From assembly GCA_030765045.1 (NCBI GenBank), contig CM060966.1:59895522-59959521 (forward strand): a DNA stretch of 64,000 bases, read 5' to 3'. The translations under genes and the position numbers were made by a program. The notes below the pieces were generated by a model that saw only the letters and a list, made by a program, of their open reading frames with translations, was not told where the DNA came from and did no database searches. The DNA comes from Tenodera sinensis. Its lineage: Eukaryota; Arthropoda; Insecta; Mantodea; Mantidae. This document shows positions 24,201 through 38,420 of the stretch, one piece after another (the stretch's first letter is position 1; every line of letters starts with the position of its first letter).

Positions 24201-27200
24201 TCGATCACCAACAACCAAGCCAGTAAGTGTATACATGGCGTTAAATCTCATGTACGGAAATATTTCACAGAGATTCTTGAACCCGACAACCAAAAAACAA
24301 GCCAATTATGTGTAAACATGGCGTTGAGTCTCATGTATGGAAATATATCATAGTGATTCTTGAACTCCATAACAAACAAACTAACCAGTAAGTGTATGCA
24401 TGGCGTTAAGTGTCATGTATGGAAATAATTCATTGTGATTCCTGAACTCCATACCCGACAAACTGGCCAGTAGGTGTATGTATGGCGTTAAATCTGATGG
24501 ACGGAAATAATTCATAGTAATTCCTGAACTCGATAACCAAAAACCAAGCCAGTAAGTGTAGGCCGGGCGTTAAATCTCATGAACGGAAATAATTCCTAGT
24601 GATTCCTGAACTCGATACCCTACAAACTAACCAGTAAGTGTATGCATGGCGTTAAACCTCATGTATGGAAATGGTTCATAGTGATTCCTGAAATCGATAA
24701 CCAAAAAACTAGCCAATAAGTGTATACATGGCGTTAAGTGTCATGTATGCAAATAGGTCATAGTGATTCTTGAACTCGATAACCTACAAACTAGCCAGTA
24801 AGTGTATGCATGTCTTTAAGTCTCATGTATGGTAACAATTCATAGTGATTCCTGAACTCGAGAACCAACAAACTAGCCAGTAAGTGTATGCATGGCGTTA
24901 AGTCTCATGTGCGGAAATAATTCATAGTGATTCCTGAACTCGATAGCCAGCAAACTAGCCAGGAAGTGTATGCATGGCGTTAAACCTCCTGTATGGAAAT
25001 AATTCATAGTGCTACCTGAACTCGATAACCAACAAACTAGCCAGTTGCATGGTATGCATGGCGTTAAATCTCATGTACGGAAATAAATCATAGTGATTCC
25101 TGAACTCGATAACCAACAAACAAGGCAGTAAGTGTATGCATGGCGTTAAATCTCATGTACGGAAATAATTCATAGTAATTCTTGAACTCGATAACCAACA
25201 AACAAGCCAGTAAGTGTATGCATGGCGTTAAGTCTCATGTACGGAAATAATTCATAGTGATTCCTGAACTCGATTACCAACAATCAAGCCAGTAAGTGTA
25301 TGCCTGGCGTTAAGCTTCATGCACGGAAATAATTCATAGTGATTCCTGAACTCGATAACCAACATACAAGCCAGTAAGTGTATGCATGATGTTTAGTCTC
25401 ATGTACGGAAATAATTCATAGTGATTCCTGAACTCGATAACCAACAATCAAGCCAGTAAGTGTATGCATGGCGTTAAGCTTCATGCACGGAAATAATTCA
25501 TTGTGATTCCTGAACTCGATAACCAACAATCTAGCCAGTAGGTGTATGCATGGCGTTATATCTCGTGTACGGAAATAATTCACAGAGATTCTTGAACCCG
25601 ATAACCTACAAAGTGGCCATTAAGTGTATGCATGGCGTTAAACCTCATGTATGGAAGTAATTCATAGTGATTCCTGAACTCGATAACCAACCACCAAGCC
25701 AATAAGTGTATGCATGGTGTTAAATCTAATGTACGGAAATAATTCATAGTGAGTCCTGAATTCGATAACCAACATACAAGCCAGTAAGTCAATGCGTGGC
25801 TTTAATCCTAATGTATGGAAATAATTCATAGTGATTCCTGAACTCGATAAACAACAAACAAGCCAATAAGTGTATGCATGGCTTTAAACATCATGTATGG
25901 ATATAATTCATAGTGATTCCTGAACTCGATAACCAACAAACAAGCCAATAAGTGTATGCATGGATTTAAACATCATGTGCGGAAATAATTCATAGTGATT
26001 CCTGAACTCGATAACCAACAAACAAGCCAATAAGTGTATGCATGGATTTAAACATCATGCACGAAGATAATTCATGGTGACTCCTGAATCCTATAACCAA
26101 CAAACGAGCCAGTAAGTGTATGCATGCCGTTAACTCTCATGTACGGAAATAGTTCATAGTAATTCCTGAACTCGATAACCAACAAAATAGCTTGTAAGTG
26201 TATGTATGGCGTTAAATCTCATGTGCGAAAATAATTCATAGTAATTCCTGAACTCGATCACCAACAACCAAGCCAGTAAGTGTATACATGGCGTTAAATC
26301 TCATGTACGGAAATATTTCACAGAGATTCTTGAACCCGACAACCAAAAAACAAGCCAATTATGTGTAAACATGGCGTTGAGTCTCATGTATGGAAATAAT
26401 TCATAGTGATTCTTGAACTCCATAACAAACAAACTAACCAGTAAGTGTATGCATGGCGTTAAGTGTCATGTATGGAAATAATTCATTGTGATTCCTGAAC
26501 TCCATACCCAACAAACTGGCCAGTAGGTGTATGTATGGCGCTAAATCTGATGGACGGAAATAATTCATAGTAATTCCTGAACTCGATAACCAAAAACCAA
26601 GCCAGTAAGTGTAGGCAGGGCGTTAAATCTCATGAACGGAAATAATTCATAGTGATTCCTGAACTCGATACCCTACAAACTAACCAGTAAGTGTATGCAT
26701 GGCGTTAAACCTCATGTATGGAAATGGTTCATAGTGATTCCTGAAATCGATAACCAAAAAACTAGCCAGTAAGTGTATACATGGCGTTAAGTGTCATGTA
26801 TGCAAATAGGTCATAGTGATTCTTGAACTCGATAACCTACAAACTAGCCAGTAAGTGTATGCATGTCGTTAAGTCTCATGTATGGTAACAATTCATAGTG
26901 ATTCCTGAACTCGATAACCAACAAACTAGCCAGTAACTGTATGCATGGCGTTAAGTCTCATGTGCGGAAATAATTGATAGTGATTCCTGAACTCGATAGC
27001 CAGCAAACTAGCCAGGAAGTGTATGCATGGCGTTAAACCACCTGTATGGAAATAATTCATAGTGATACCTGAACTCGATAACCAACAAACTAGCCAGTTG
27101 CATGGTATGCATGGCGTTAAATCTCATGTACGGAAATAAATCATAGTGATTCCTGAACCCTATAACCAACAAACAAGCCACTAAGTGTATGCATGGCGTT

Positions 27201-30200
27201 GAGTCTCATGTACGGAAGTAATTCATAGTGATTCCTGAACTCGATAGCCAACAAACAAGCCAGTAAGTGATTACATGTCGCTAAATCTCATTTACGGAAA
27301 TAACTCATAATAATTCCTGAACTCGATAACCAACAAACAAGGCAGTAAATGTAAGCATGGCGGTAAATATCATGTATGGAAATAATCCATAGAAATTCCT
27401 GAACTCGATATCCAACAACAAAGCCAGTAAGTGTATGTACGGCGTTAAATCTCATGTATGGAAAAAATTCATAGTGATTCCTGAACCCTGTAACCAAAAA
27501 ACTAGCAAATAATCTTATGCATGGCGTTAAATCTCACGTACGGAAATAATTCATAGTGATTCTTGAACTTGATTACCAACAAACAAGCCAGTAAGTGTAT
27601 GCATGTCGTTAAGTCTCATGTATGGATATAATTCATATTGATTAGAAAACTTGATAACCAACAAACAAGCCAGTAAGTGTATGCATGGCATTAAATCTCA
27701 TGTACGGAAATAATTCATATAGACTCGTGAGCTAAATATCCAACAAACTAGCCAGTTAGTTTATGCATGGCCTTAAGTCTCATGTACGGAAATAATTCAT
27801 AGTGATTCCTCAACTCGATAACAAACAAACTAACCAGCAAGTGTATGCATGGCGTTAAGTGTCATGTATGGAAATAATTCATTGTGATTCCTGAACTCCA
27901 TAACCAACAAACTGGCCAGTAAGTGTATGTATGGCGTTAAATCTCATGGACGGAAAGAAGTCATAGTAATTCCTGAACTCGATAACCAACAACCAAGCCA
28001 CTAAGTGTATGCAGGGCGTTAAATCTCATGAACGGAAATAATTCATAGTGATTCCTGCACTCGATACCCTACAAACTAACCAGTAAGTGTATGCATGGCT
28101 TTAAACCTCATGTATGAAATAATTCATAGTGACTCCTGAACGCGATAACCAACAAACAAGCCAGTAAGTGTATGCATGGCGTTAAATCTCATGTACGGAA
28201 ACAATTCATAGTGATTCCTGAAATCGATAGCCAACAAACTAGCCAGTAAGTGTATGCATGGCGTTAAACCTCATGTATGGAAATGATTCATTGTGATTGC
28301 TAAACTCGATAACCAACAAAAAAGCCAGTAAGTGTATCCATGGCGTTAAATCTCCTAAACGGAAATAATTAATAGTAATTCTTGAAGTCAATAGCCAAGA
28401 AACAAGCCAGTAAGTCTATGCATGGTATTAAATCTCATGTACGGAAATAATTCATATTGATTCTTGAACTCGATAACCAACAAACAAGCCAGTAAGTGTA
28501 TGCATGGCGTTAAGTCTCATGTACGGAAATAATTCATAGTGATTCCTGAACTCGATAACCAACAAACAAGCCAGTAAGTGTATGCATGGCGTTAAGCCTC
28601 ATGCACGGAAATAATTCATAGTGATTCCTGAACTCGATAACCAGCAAACGAGCGAGTAAGTGTATGCATGCCGTTAAGTCTCATTAACGGAAATAATTCA
28701 TAGTAACTCCTGAACTCGATAACCAACAAATTAGCCAGTAAGTGTATGTATGGCGTTAAATCTCATGTACGGGAATAATTCGTGGTAATTTTTGAACTCG
28801 ATAGCCAACAAACTAGCCAGGAAGTGTATGCATGGCGTTAAACCTCATGTATGGAAATAATTCATAGTGATACCTGAACTCAATAACCAACAAACAAGCA
28901 AGTAAGTGTGTGCATGGCGTTAACTCTCATGTACGGAAATAATTCTTAGTGATTCCTGAATTCGATAACCAACAAACAAGCCAGTAAGTGTTTGCGTGGC
29001 GTTAAGTCTCATGTACGGAAATAATTCATAGTGATTCCTGCAATCGATAACCAACAAACAAGCCAGTAAGTGTATGCATGGCGTTAAGTTTCATGCACGT
29101 AAATAATTCATGGTGACTCCTGAATCCTATAACCAACAAACGAGCCAGTAAGTGTATGCATGCCGTTAACTCTCATGTACGGAAATAGTTCATAGTAATT
29201 CCTGAACTCGATAACCAACAAAATAGCTTGTAAGTGTATGTATGGCGTTAAATCTCATGTGCGAAAATAATTCATAGTAATTCCTGAACTCGATCACCAA
29301 CAACCAAGCCAGTAAGTGTATACATGGCGTTAAATCTCATGTACGGAAATATTTCACAGAGATTCTTGAACCCGACAACCAAAAAACAAGCCAATTATGT
29401 GTAAACATGGCGTTGAGTCTCATGTATGGAAATAATTCATAGTGATTCTTGAACTCCATAACAAACAAACTAACCAGTAAGTGTATGCATGGCGTTAAGT
29501 GTCATGTATGGAAATAATTCATTGTGATTCCTGAACTCCATACCCGACAAACTGGCCAGTAGGTGTATGTATGGCGTTAAATCTGATGGACGGAAATAAT
29601 TCATAGTAATTCCTGAACTCGATAACCAAAAACCAAGCCAGTAAGTGTAGGCCGGGCGTTAAATCTCATGAACGGAAATAATTCCTAGTGATTCCTGAAC
29701 TCGATACCCTACAAACTAACCAGTAAGTGTATGCATGGCGTTAAACCTCATGTATGGAAATGGTTCATAGTGATTCCTGAAATCGATAACCAAAAAACTA
29801 GCCAATAAGTGTATACATGGCGTTAAGTGTCATGTATGCAAATAGGTCATAGTGATTCTTGAACTCGATAACCTACAAACTAGCCAGTAAGTGTATGCAT
29901 GTCTTTAAGTCTCATGTATGGTAACAATTCATAGTGATTCCTGAACTCGAGAACCAACAAACTAGCCAGTAAGTGTATGCATGGCGTTAAGTCTCATGTG
30001 CGGAAATAATTCATAGTGATTCCTGAACTCGATAGCCAGCAAACTAGCCAGGAAGTGTATGCATGGCGTTAAACCTCCTGTATGGAAATAATTCATAGTG
30101 CTATCTGAACTCGATAACCAACAAACTAGCCAGTTGCATGGTATGCATGGCGTTAAATCTCATGTACGGAAATAAATCATAGTGATTCCTGAACACGATA

Positions 30201-31111
30201 ACCAACAAACAAGGCAGTAAGTGTATGCATGGCGTTAAATCTCATGTACGGAAATAATTCATAGTAATTCTTGAACTCGATAACCAACAAACAAGCCAGT
30301 AAGTGTATGCATGGCGTTAAGTCTCATGTACGGAAATAATTCATAGTGATTCCTGAACTCGATTACCAACAATCAAGCCAGTAAGTGTATGCCTGGCGAT
30401 AAGCTTCATGCACGGAAATAATTCATAGTGATTCCTGAACTCGATAACCAACATACAAGCAAGTAAGTGTATGCATGATGTTTAGTCTCATGTACGGAAA
30501 TAATTCATAGTGATTCCTGAACTCGATAACCAACAATCAAGCCAGTAAGTGTATGCATGGCGTTAAGCTTCATGCACGGAAATAATTCATTGTGATTCCT
30601 GAACTCGATAACCAACAATCTAGCCAGTAGGTGTATGCATGGCGTTATATCTCGTGTACGGAAATAATTCACAGAGATTCTTGAACCCGATAACCTACAA
30701 AGTGGCCATTAAGTGTATGCATGGCGTTAAACCTCATGTATGGAAGTAATTCATAGTGATTCCTGAACTCGATAACCAACCACCAAGCCAATAAGTGTAT
30801 GCATGGTGTTAAATCTAATGTACGGAAATAATTCATAGTGAGTCCTGAATTCGATAACCAACATACAAGCCAGTAAGTCAATGCGTGGCTTTAATCCTAA
30901 TGTATGGAAATAATTCATAGTGATTCCTGAACTCGATAAACAACAAACAAGCCAATAAGTGTATGCATGGCTTTAAACATCATGTATGGATATAATTCAT
31001 AGTGATTCCTGAACTCGATAACCAACAAACAAGCCAATAAGTGTATGCATGGATTTAAACATCATGTGCGGAAATAATTCATAGTGATTCCTGAACTCGA
31101 TAACCAACAAA
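20970..31111. repeat. Recent 5089-bp tandem duplication of a 62-monomer block
   Basis: Copy 1 is about 20970-26022 and copy 2 about 26059-31111, offset 5089 (62 monomers plus 5 bp). The junction near 26059 joins catggatttaaacatcatg directly to cacgaagataattcatgg, the text that starts copy 1. Only a few differences were seen by eye, for example ctttcatg/ctctcatg at 24080/29169, atatatca/ataattca at about 24350, and ctacctg/ctatctg at about 25013. The same minus-strand frames occur in both copies at identical spacing. Confidence 0.9.
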
Positions 31112-34100
31112 CTAGCCAGTAAGTGTATGCATGGCGTTAGGTCTCATGTACGGAAATAATTCATAGTGATACCTGAACTCGATAACCAACAAAGTAGCCA
31201 GTTGCACGGTATGCATGGCGTTAAATCTCATGTACGGAAATAAATCGTGGTGATTCCTGAACTCGATAACCAACAAACGAGCCAGTAAGTGAATGCATGG
31301 CGTTAACTCTTATGTACGGAAATAAGTCATAGTAATTGTTGAACTCGATAGCCACCAAACAAGCCAGTAAGTGTATCCATGCCATTAAATCTCATGTACG
31401 GAAATAATTCATATTGATGCTTAAACACGATGACCAACAAACAAGCCAGAAAGTGTTTGCGTGGCGTTAAGTCTCATGTACGGAATTAATTCATAGTTAT
31501 TCCTGAATTCGATAACCAACAAACAAGCCAGTAAGTGTATGGATGGCGTTAAGTTTCATGCACGGAAATAATTCATGGTGACTCCTGAAACCTATAACCA
31601 ACATACGAACCAGTAAGTGTATGCATGCCGTTAACTCTCATGTACGGAAATAGTTCATAGCAATTCCTGAACTCGATAACCAACAAAATAGCTTGTAAGT
31701 GTATGTATGGCGTTAAATCTCATGTGCGAAAATAATTCATAGTAATTCCTGAACTCGATCACCAACAACCAAGCCATTAAGTGTATACATGGCGTTAAAT
31801 CTCATGTACGTATATATTTCTCAGAGATTCTTGAAACCGACAACCAAAAAACTAGCCAAATAAGTGTAAACTGGCGTCAAGTCTCATGTATGGAAATAAT
31901 TCATAGTGATTCTTGAACTCCATAACAAACAAACTAACCAGTAAGTGTATGCATGGCGTTAAGTGTCATGTATGGAAATAATTCATTGTGATTCCTGAAC
32001 ACCATACCCATCAAACTGGCCAGTAGGTGTATGTATGGCGTTAAATCTGATGGACGGAAATAATTCATAGTAATTCCTGAACTCGATAACCAAAAACCAA
32101 GCCAGTAATTGTAGGCAGGGCGTTAAATCTCATGAACGGAAATATTTCATAGTGATTCCTGAACTCGATACCCTACTAACTAACCAGTAAGTGTATGCAT
32201 GGCGTTAAACTTCATGTATGGAAATGGTTCATAGTGATTCCTGAAATCGATAACCAACAAATTAGCCAGTAAGTGTATGTATGGCGTTAAATCTCATGTA
32301 CGGGAATAATTCATAGTAATTCCTGAACACGATAACCAACAAACAAGCCAGTAAGTGTATGCATGGCTTTAAACCTCATGTATGGATATAATTCATAGTG
32401 ATTCCTGAAATCGATAACCAACAAGCAAGCCAATAAGTATATGCATGGTGTTAAATCTCATGTACGCAAATAATTCATTGTGATTCCTGAACTCGATAAC
32501 CAACAAACAAGCCAGTAAGTGTATGCATGGCGTTAAATCTCATGTAGGGAAATAATTCTTAGTGATTTCTGAACTCGATAACCAACAATCTAGCCAGTAA
32601 GTGTATGCATGGCGTTAAATCTCATGTACGGAAATAATTGATAGTGATTCCTGAACTCGATAACCAACAAGCAAGCCAGTAAGTGTATGCATGGCGTTAA
32701 ATCTCATGCAGGGAAATAATTCATAGTGATTTCTGAACTCGATATCCAACAAACTAGCCAGTAAGTGTATACATGGATTTAAGTGTCATGTATGCAAATA
32801 GGTCATAGTGATTCTTGAACTCGATAACCTACAAACAAGTCAGTAAGTGTATGCATGTCGTTAAGTCTCATGTATGGAATCAATTCATAGTGATTCCTGA
32901 ACTCGATAACCAACAAACTAGCCAGTAAATGTATGCATGGCGTTAAACCTCATGTATGGAAATAATTCATAGTGATACCTGAACTCGATAACCAACAAAC
33001 TAGCCAGTTGTATGGTATGCATTGTGTTAAATCTCATGTAAGGAAATAAATCATAGTGATTCCTGAACTCGATAACCAACAAACAAGCTAGTAAGTGTAA
33101 GCATGTCTTTAAATCTCATGTACGGAAATAATTCATAGTGACTCCTGAACTCGATAGCCAACAAAGAAGCCAGTAAGTATATGCAAGGCATTAAATCTAA
33201 TGTGCGGAAATAATTCATTTTGTTTCTTGAACTCGATAACCAACAAACAAGCCAGTAAGTGTATGCAAGGTGTTAAGTCTCATGTACGGAAGTAATTCAT
33301 TGTGATTCCTGAACTCGATAACCAACAAACAAGCCAGTAAACGTATGCATGGCGTTAAGTTTCATGCACGGAAATAATTCATGGTGATTCCTGAACCCTA
33401 TAACCAACAAACAAGCCAGTAAGTGTATGTTGCCGTTAAGTCTCATGTACGGAAATAGTTCATAGTAATTCCTGAACTCGAACAGCAACAAAATAGCTTG
33501 TAAGTGTATGTATGACGTTAAATCTCATGTACGAAAATAATTCATAGTAATTCCTGAACTCGATCACCAACAACCAAGCCAGTAAGTGTACAAATGGTAT
33601 TAAGTCTCATGTACGGAAATAAGTCATAGTGATTCCTGAAACCGATAACCAACAAGCTAGCCAGTAAGTGTATACATGGCGTTAAATCTCGTGAACGGAA
33701 ATAACTCACAGAGATTCTTGAACCCGATAACCAACAAACAAGCCAGTAAGTGTATGCATGTCTTTAAATCTCATGTACGAAAATAATTCATAGTGATTCC
33801 TGAACGCGATAACCAACAAACAAGCCAGTAAGTGTATGCATGGCGTTAAATCTCATGTACGGAAACAATTCATAGTGATTCCTGAACTCCATAACCAACA
33901 AACAAGCCAGTAAGTGTATGCATGGCGTTAAATCTCCTAAACGGAAATAATTAATAGTAATTCTTGAAGTCGATAGCCAACAAACAAACCAGTAAGTGTA
34001 TGCATGGTATTAAATCTCATGTACGGACATAATTCATATTGATTCTTGAACTCGATTACCAACAAACAAGCCAGTAAAGTGTATGCATGGCGTTAAGTCT

Positions 34101-37100
34101 CATGTACGGAAATAATTCATAGTGATTCCTGAACTCGATAACCAACAAACAAGACAGTAAGTGTATGCATGGTGTTAAATCTAATGTACGGAAATAATTC
34201 ATAGTGATTCCTGAACTCGACAACCAACAAACAAGCCAGTAAGTGTATGCATGGCCTTAATCCTCATGTATGGAAATAATTCATAGTGATACCTGAACTC
34301 GATAACCAACAAACTAGCTAGTTGCATGGTATGCATGGCGTTAAATCTCATGTACGGAAATAAATCGTGGTGATTCCTGAACTCGATAACCAACAAACAA
34401 GCCAGTAAGTGTATGCATGGCGTTAACTCTCATGTACGGAAATAATTCATAGTAATTCTTGAACTCGATAGCCACCAAACAAGCCAGTAAGTGTATCCAT
34501 GGCATTTAATCTCATGTACGGAAATAATTCATATTGATTCTTGAACTCGATGAAAAACAAAAGAGCCAGTAAGTGTTTGCGTGGCGTTAAGTCTCATGTA
34601 CGGAAATAATTCATTGTGATTCCTGAACTCGATAACCAACAAAAAAGCCAGTAAGTGTATGCATGGCGTTAAGTTTCATGCACGGAAATAATTCTTGGTG
34701 ACTCCTGAACCCTATAGCCAACAAACTAGCCAGTAAGTGTATGCATGCCGTTAACTCTCATGTAGGGAAATAGTTCATAGTAATTCCTGAACTCGATAAC
34801 CAACAAAATAGCTTGTAAGTGTATACATGGCGTTAAATCTCCTGAACGGAAATATTTCACAGAGATTCTTGAACCCGACAACCAACAAACAAGCCAATTA
34901 AGTGTAAACATGGCGTTAAGTCTCATGTATGGAAATAATTCATAGTGATTCTTGAACTCCATAACAAACAAACTAACCAGTAAGTGTATGCATGGCGTTA
35001 AGTGTCATGTATGGAAATAATTCATTGTGAATCCCGAAACCCATACCCAACAAACTGGCCAGTAGGTGTATGTATGGCGTTAAATCTCATGGACGGAAAT
35101 AATTCATAGTAATTCCTGAACTCGGTAACCAAAAACCAAGCCAGTAAGTGTAGGCAGGGCGTTAAATCTCATGAACGGAAATAATTCATAGTGAGTCCTG
35201 AACTCGATACCCTAGAAACTAACCAGTAAGTGTATGCATGGCCTTAAAGCTCATGTATGGAAATGATTCATAGTGATTCCTGAAATCGATAACCAACAAA
35301 TTAGCCAGTGAGTGTATGTATGGCAATAAATCTCATGTACGAGAATAATTCATAGTAATTCCCGAACTCGATAACCAACAACCAAGCCAGTAAGTTTATA
35401 CATGGCGTTAAGTCTCATGTACGGAAATAAGTCATAGTGATTCCTGAACTCGATAACCAAAAAACTAGCCAGTAAGTGTATACATGACGTTAAGTGTCAC
35501 GTATGCAAGTTGGTCATAGTGATTCCTGAACTCGATAACCAACAAACTAGCCAGTAAGTGTATGCATGGCGTTAAACCTCATGTATGGAAATAACTCATA
35601 GGGATTCCTGAACGCGATAACCAACAAACAAGCCAGTAAGTGTATGCATGGCGTTAAATCTCATGTACGGAAATAATTCATAGTGATTCCTGAACTCGGT
35701 AGCCAGCAAACTAGCCAGGAAGTGTATGCATGGCGTTAAACCTCATGTATGGAAATAATTCATAGTGATACCTGAACTCGATAACCAACAAACTAGCCAG
35801 TTGCATGGTATGCATGGCGTTAAATCTCATGTACGGAAATAAATAATTGTGATTCCTGAACTCGATAACCAACAAACAAGCCAGTAAGTGTATGCATGGC
35901 GTTAAGTCTCATGTACGGAAATAATTCATAGTGATTCCTGAACTTGATAACCAACAAACAAGCCAGTAAGTGTATGCATGGCGTTAAGTTTCATTCACGG
36001 AAATAATTCATACTGATTCCTGAACTCGATAACCAAGAATCTAGCCAGTAAGTGTATGCATGGCGTTATATCTCGTGTACCGAATTAATTCACAGAGATT
36101 GTTGAAACCGATAACCAACAAACAAGCCAGTAAGTGTATGCATGTCTTTAAATCTCATGTACGGAAATAATTCATGGTGATTGCTGAACCCGATAACCAA
36201 CAAACAAGCCAGTAAGTGTATGCATGCCGTTAAGTCTCATGTACGGAAATAATTCATAGTAATTCCTGAACCCGATAACCAACAAACTAGCCAGTAAGTG
36301 TAAACATGGCGTTAAGTCTCATGTATGGATATAATTCATAGTGATTCTTGAAATCGATAAAAAACAAACTAGCCAGTAAGTGTATGCATGGCGTTAAATA
36401 TCGTGAACGGAAATAATTCACAGAGATTCTTGAACCCGATAACCAACAAACAAGCCAGTAAGTGTAGGCATGTCTTTAAGTCTCATGTACGGAAATAATT
36501 CATAGTGATTCTTGAACTCGATAACCAACAAACAAGCCAATAAGTGTATGCATGGCGTTAAATCTTCTGTATGGAAATAATTCATAGTGATTATTGAACT
36601 TGATAACCAACAAACTAGCCAGTAAGTGTATGCATGACGTTAAGTCTCATGTACGGAAATAATTCATAGTGATTCCTCAACTCGATAAAAAACAAACTAC
36701 CCAGTAAGTGTATGCATGGCGTTAAATATCGTGAACGGAAATAATTCACAGAGATTCTTGAACCCGATAACCAACAAGCAAGCCAGTAAGTGTATGCATG
36801 TCTTTACATCTCATGTACGGAAATAATTCATAGTGATTCCTGAACTCGATAACCAACAATCTAGCCAGCAAGTGTATGCATGGCGTTATATCTCGTGTAC
36901 CGAAATAATTCACAGAAATTCTTGAAACCGATAACCAACAAACAAGCCAGTAAGTGTATGCATGTATTTAAATCTCATGTACGGAAATAATTCATGGTGA
37001 TTCCTGAACTCGATAACCAACAAACTAGCCAGTAAGTGTAAACATGGCGTTAAATATCGTGAACGGAAATAATTCACAGAGATTCTTGAACACGATAACC

Positions 37101-38420
37101 AACAAACAAGCCAGTAAGTGTATGCCTGTCTATAAATTTCATGTAGGGAAAAAATTCATTGTGATTCCTGAACTCGATAACCAACAAACAAGCCAGTAAG
37201 TGTATGCATGTCGTTAAATCTCATGTAGGGAAATAATTCACAGAGATTCTTGAACACGATAACCAACAAACTAGCCAGTAAGTGTATGCATGGCGTTAAG
37301 TCTCATGTACGGAAATAATTCATAGTGATTCCTCAACTCGATAAAAAACAAACTAGCCAGTAAGTGTATGCATGGCGTTAAATATCGTGAACGGAAATTA
37401 TTCACAGAGATTCTTGAACACGATAACCAACAAACAAGCCAGTAAGTGTATGCCTGTCTTTAAATCTCATGTAGGGAAATAATTCATAGTGATTCCTGAA
37501 CTCGATAACCAACAAACAAGCCAGTAAGTGTATGCATGTCGTTAAATCTCATGTAGGGAAATAATTCACAGAGATTCTTGAACACGATAACCAACAAACA
37601 AGCCAGTAAGTGTATGCATGTCGTTAAATCTCATGTATGGAAATAATTCATAGTGATTATTGAACTTGATAACCAACAAACTAGCCAGTAAGTGTATGCA
37701 TGGCGTTAAATCTCATGTACGGAAACAATTCATGCTGATTCCTGAACTCGATAACCAACAAACAAGCCAGTAAGTGTATGCATGGCGCTAAGTGTCATGT
37801 ACGGAAATAATTCATAGTGATTCCTGAACTCGATAACCTACAAACTAGACAGTAAGTGTATCCATGGCGTTAAATATCGTCAACGGAAATAATTCACAGA
37901 GATTCTTGAACCCGATAACCAACAAAGAAGCCAGTAAGTGTATGCATGTCTTTAAATCTCATGTACGGAAATAATTCATAGTGATTCCTGAACTCGATAA
38001 CCAACAAACAAGCCAGTAAGTGTATGCATGGCGTTAAATCTCATGTACGGAATTAATTCACAGTAATTATTGAACTTGATAACCAACAAACTAGCCTGTA
38101 AGTGTATGCATGGCGTTAAATCTCATGTACGGAAAGAATTCATACTGATTCCTGAACTAGATAACCAACAAACAAGCCAATAAGTGTAAACATGGCGATA
38201 CGTCTCATGTATGGATAAAATTCATAGTGATTCTTGAACTCGAAAACAAACAAACTAACCAGTAAGTGTATGCATGTCTTTAAGTGTCATGCATGGAAAT
38301 AATTCATTGTGATTCCTGAACTCGATAGCCAACAAACTAGCCAGTAAATGTATGCATGGCGTTAAATCTCATGTATGGAAATAATTCATAGTGATTCCTG
38401 AACTCAATAACCAACAAACT

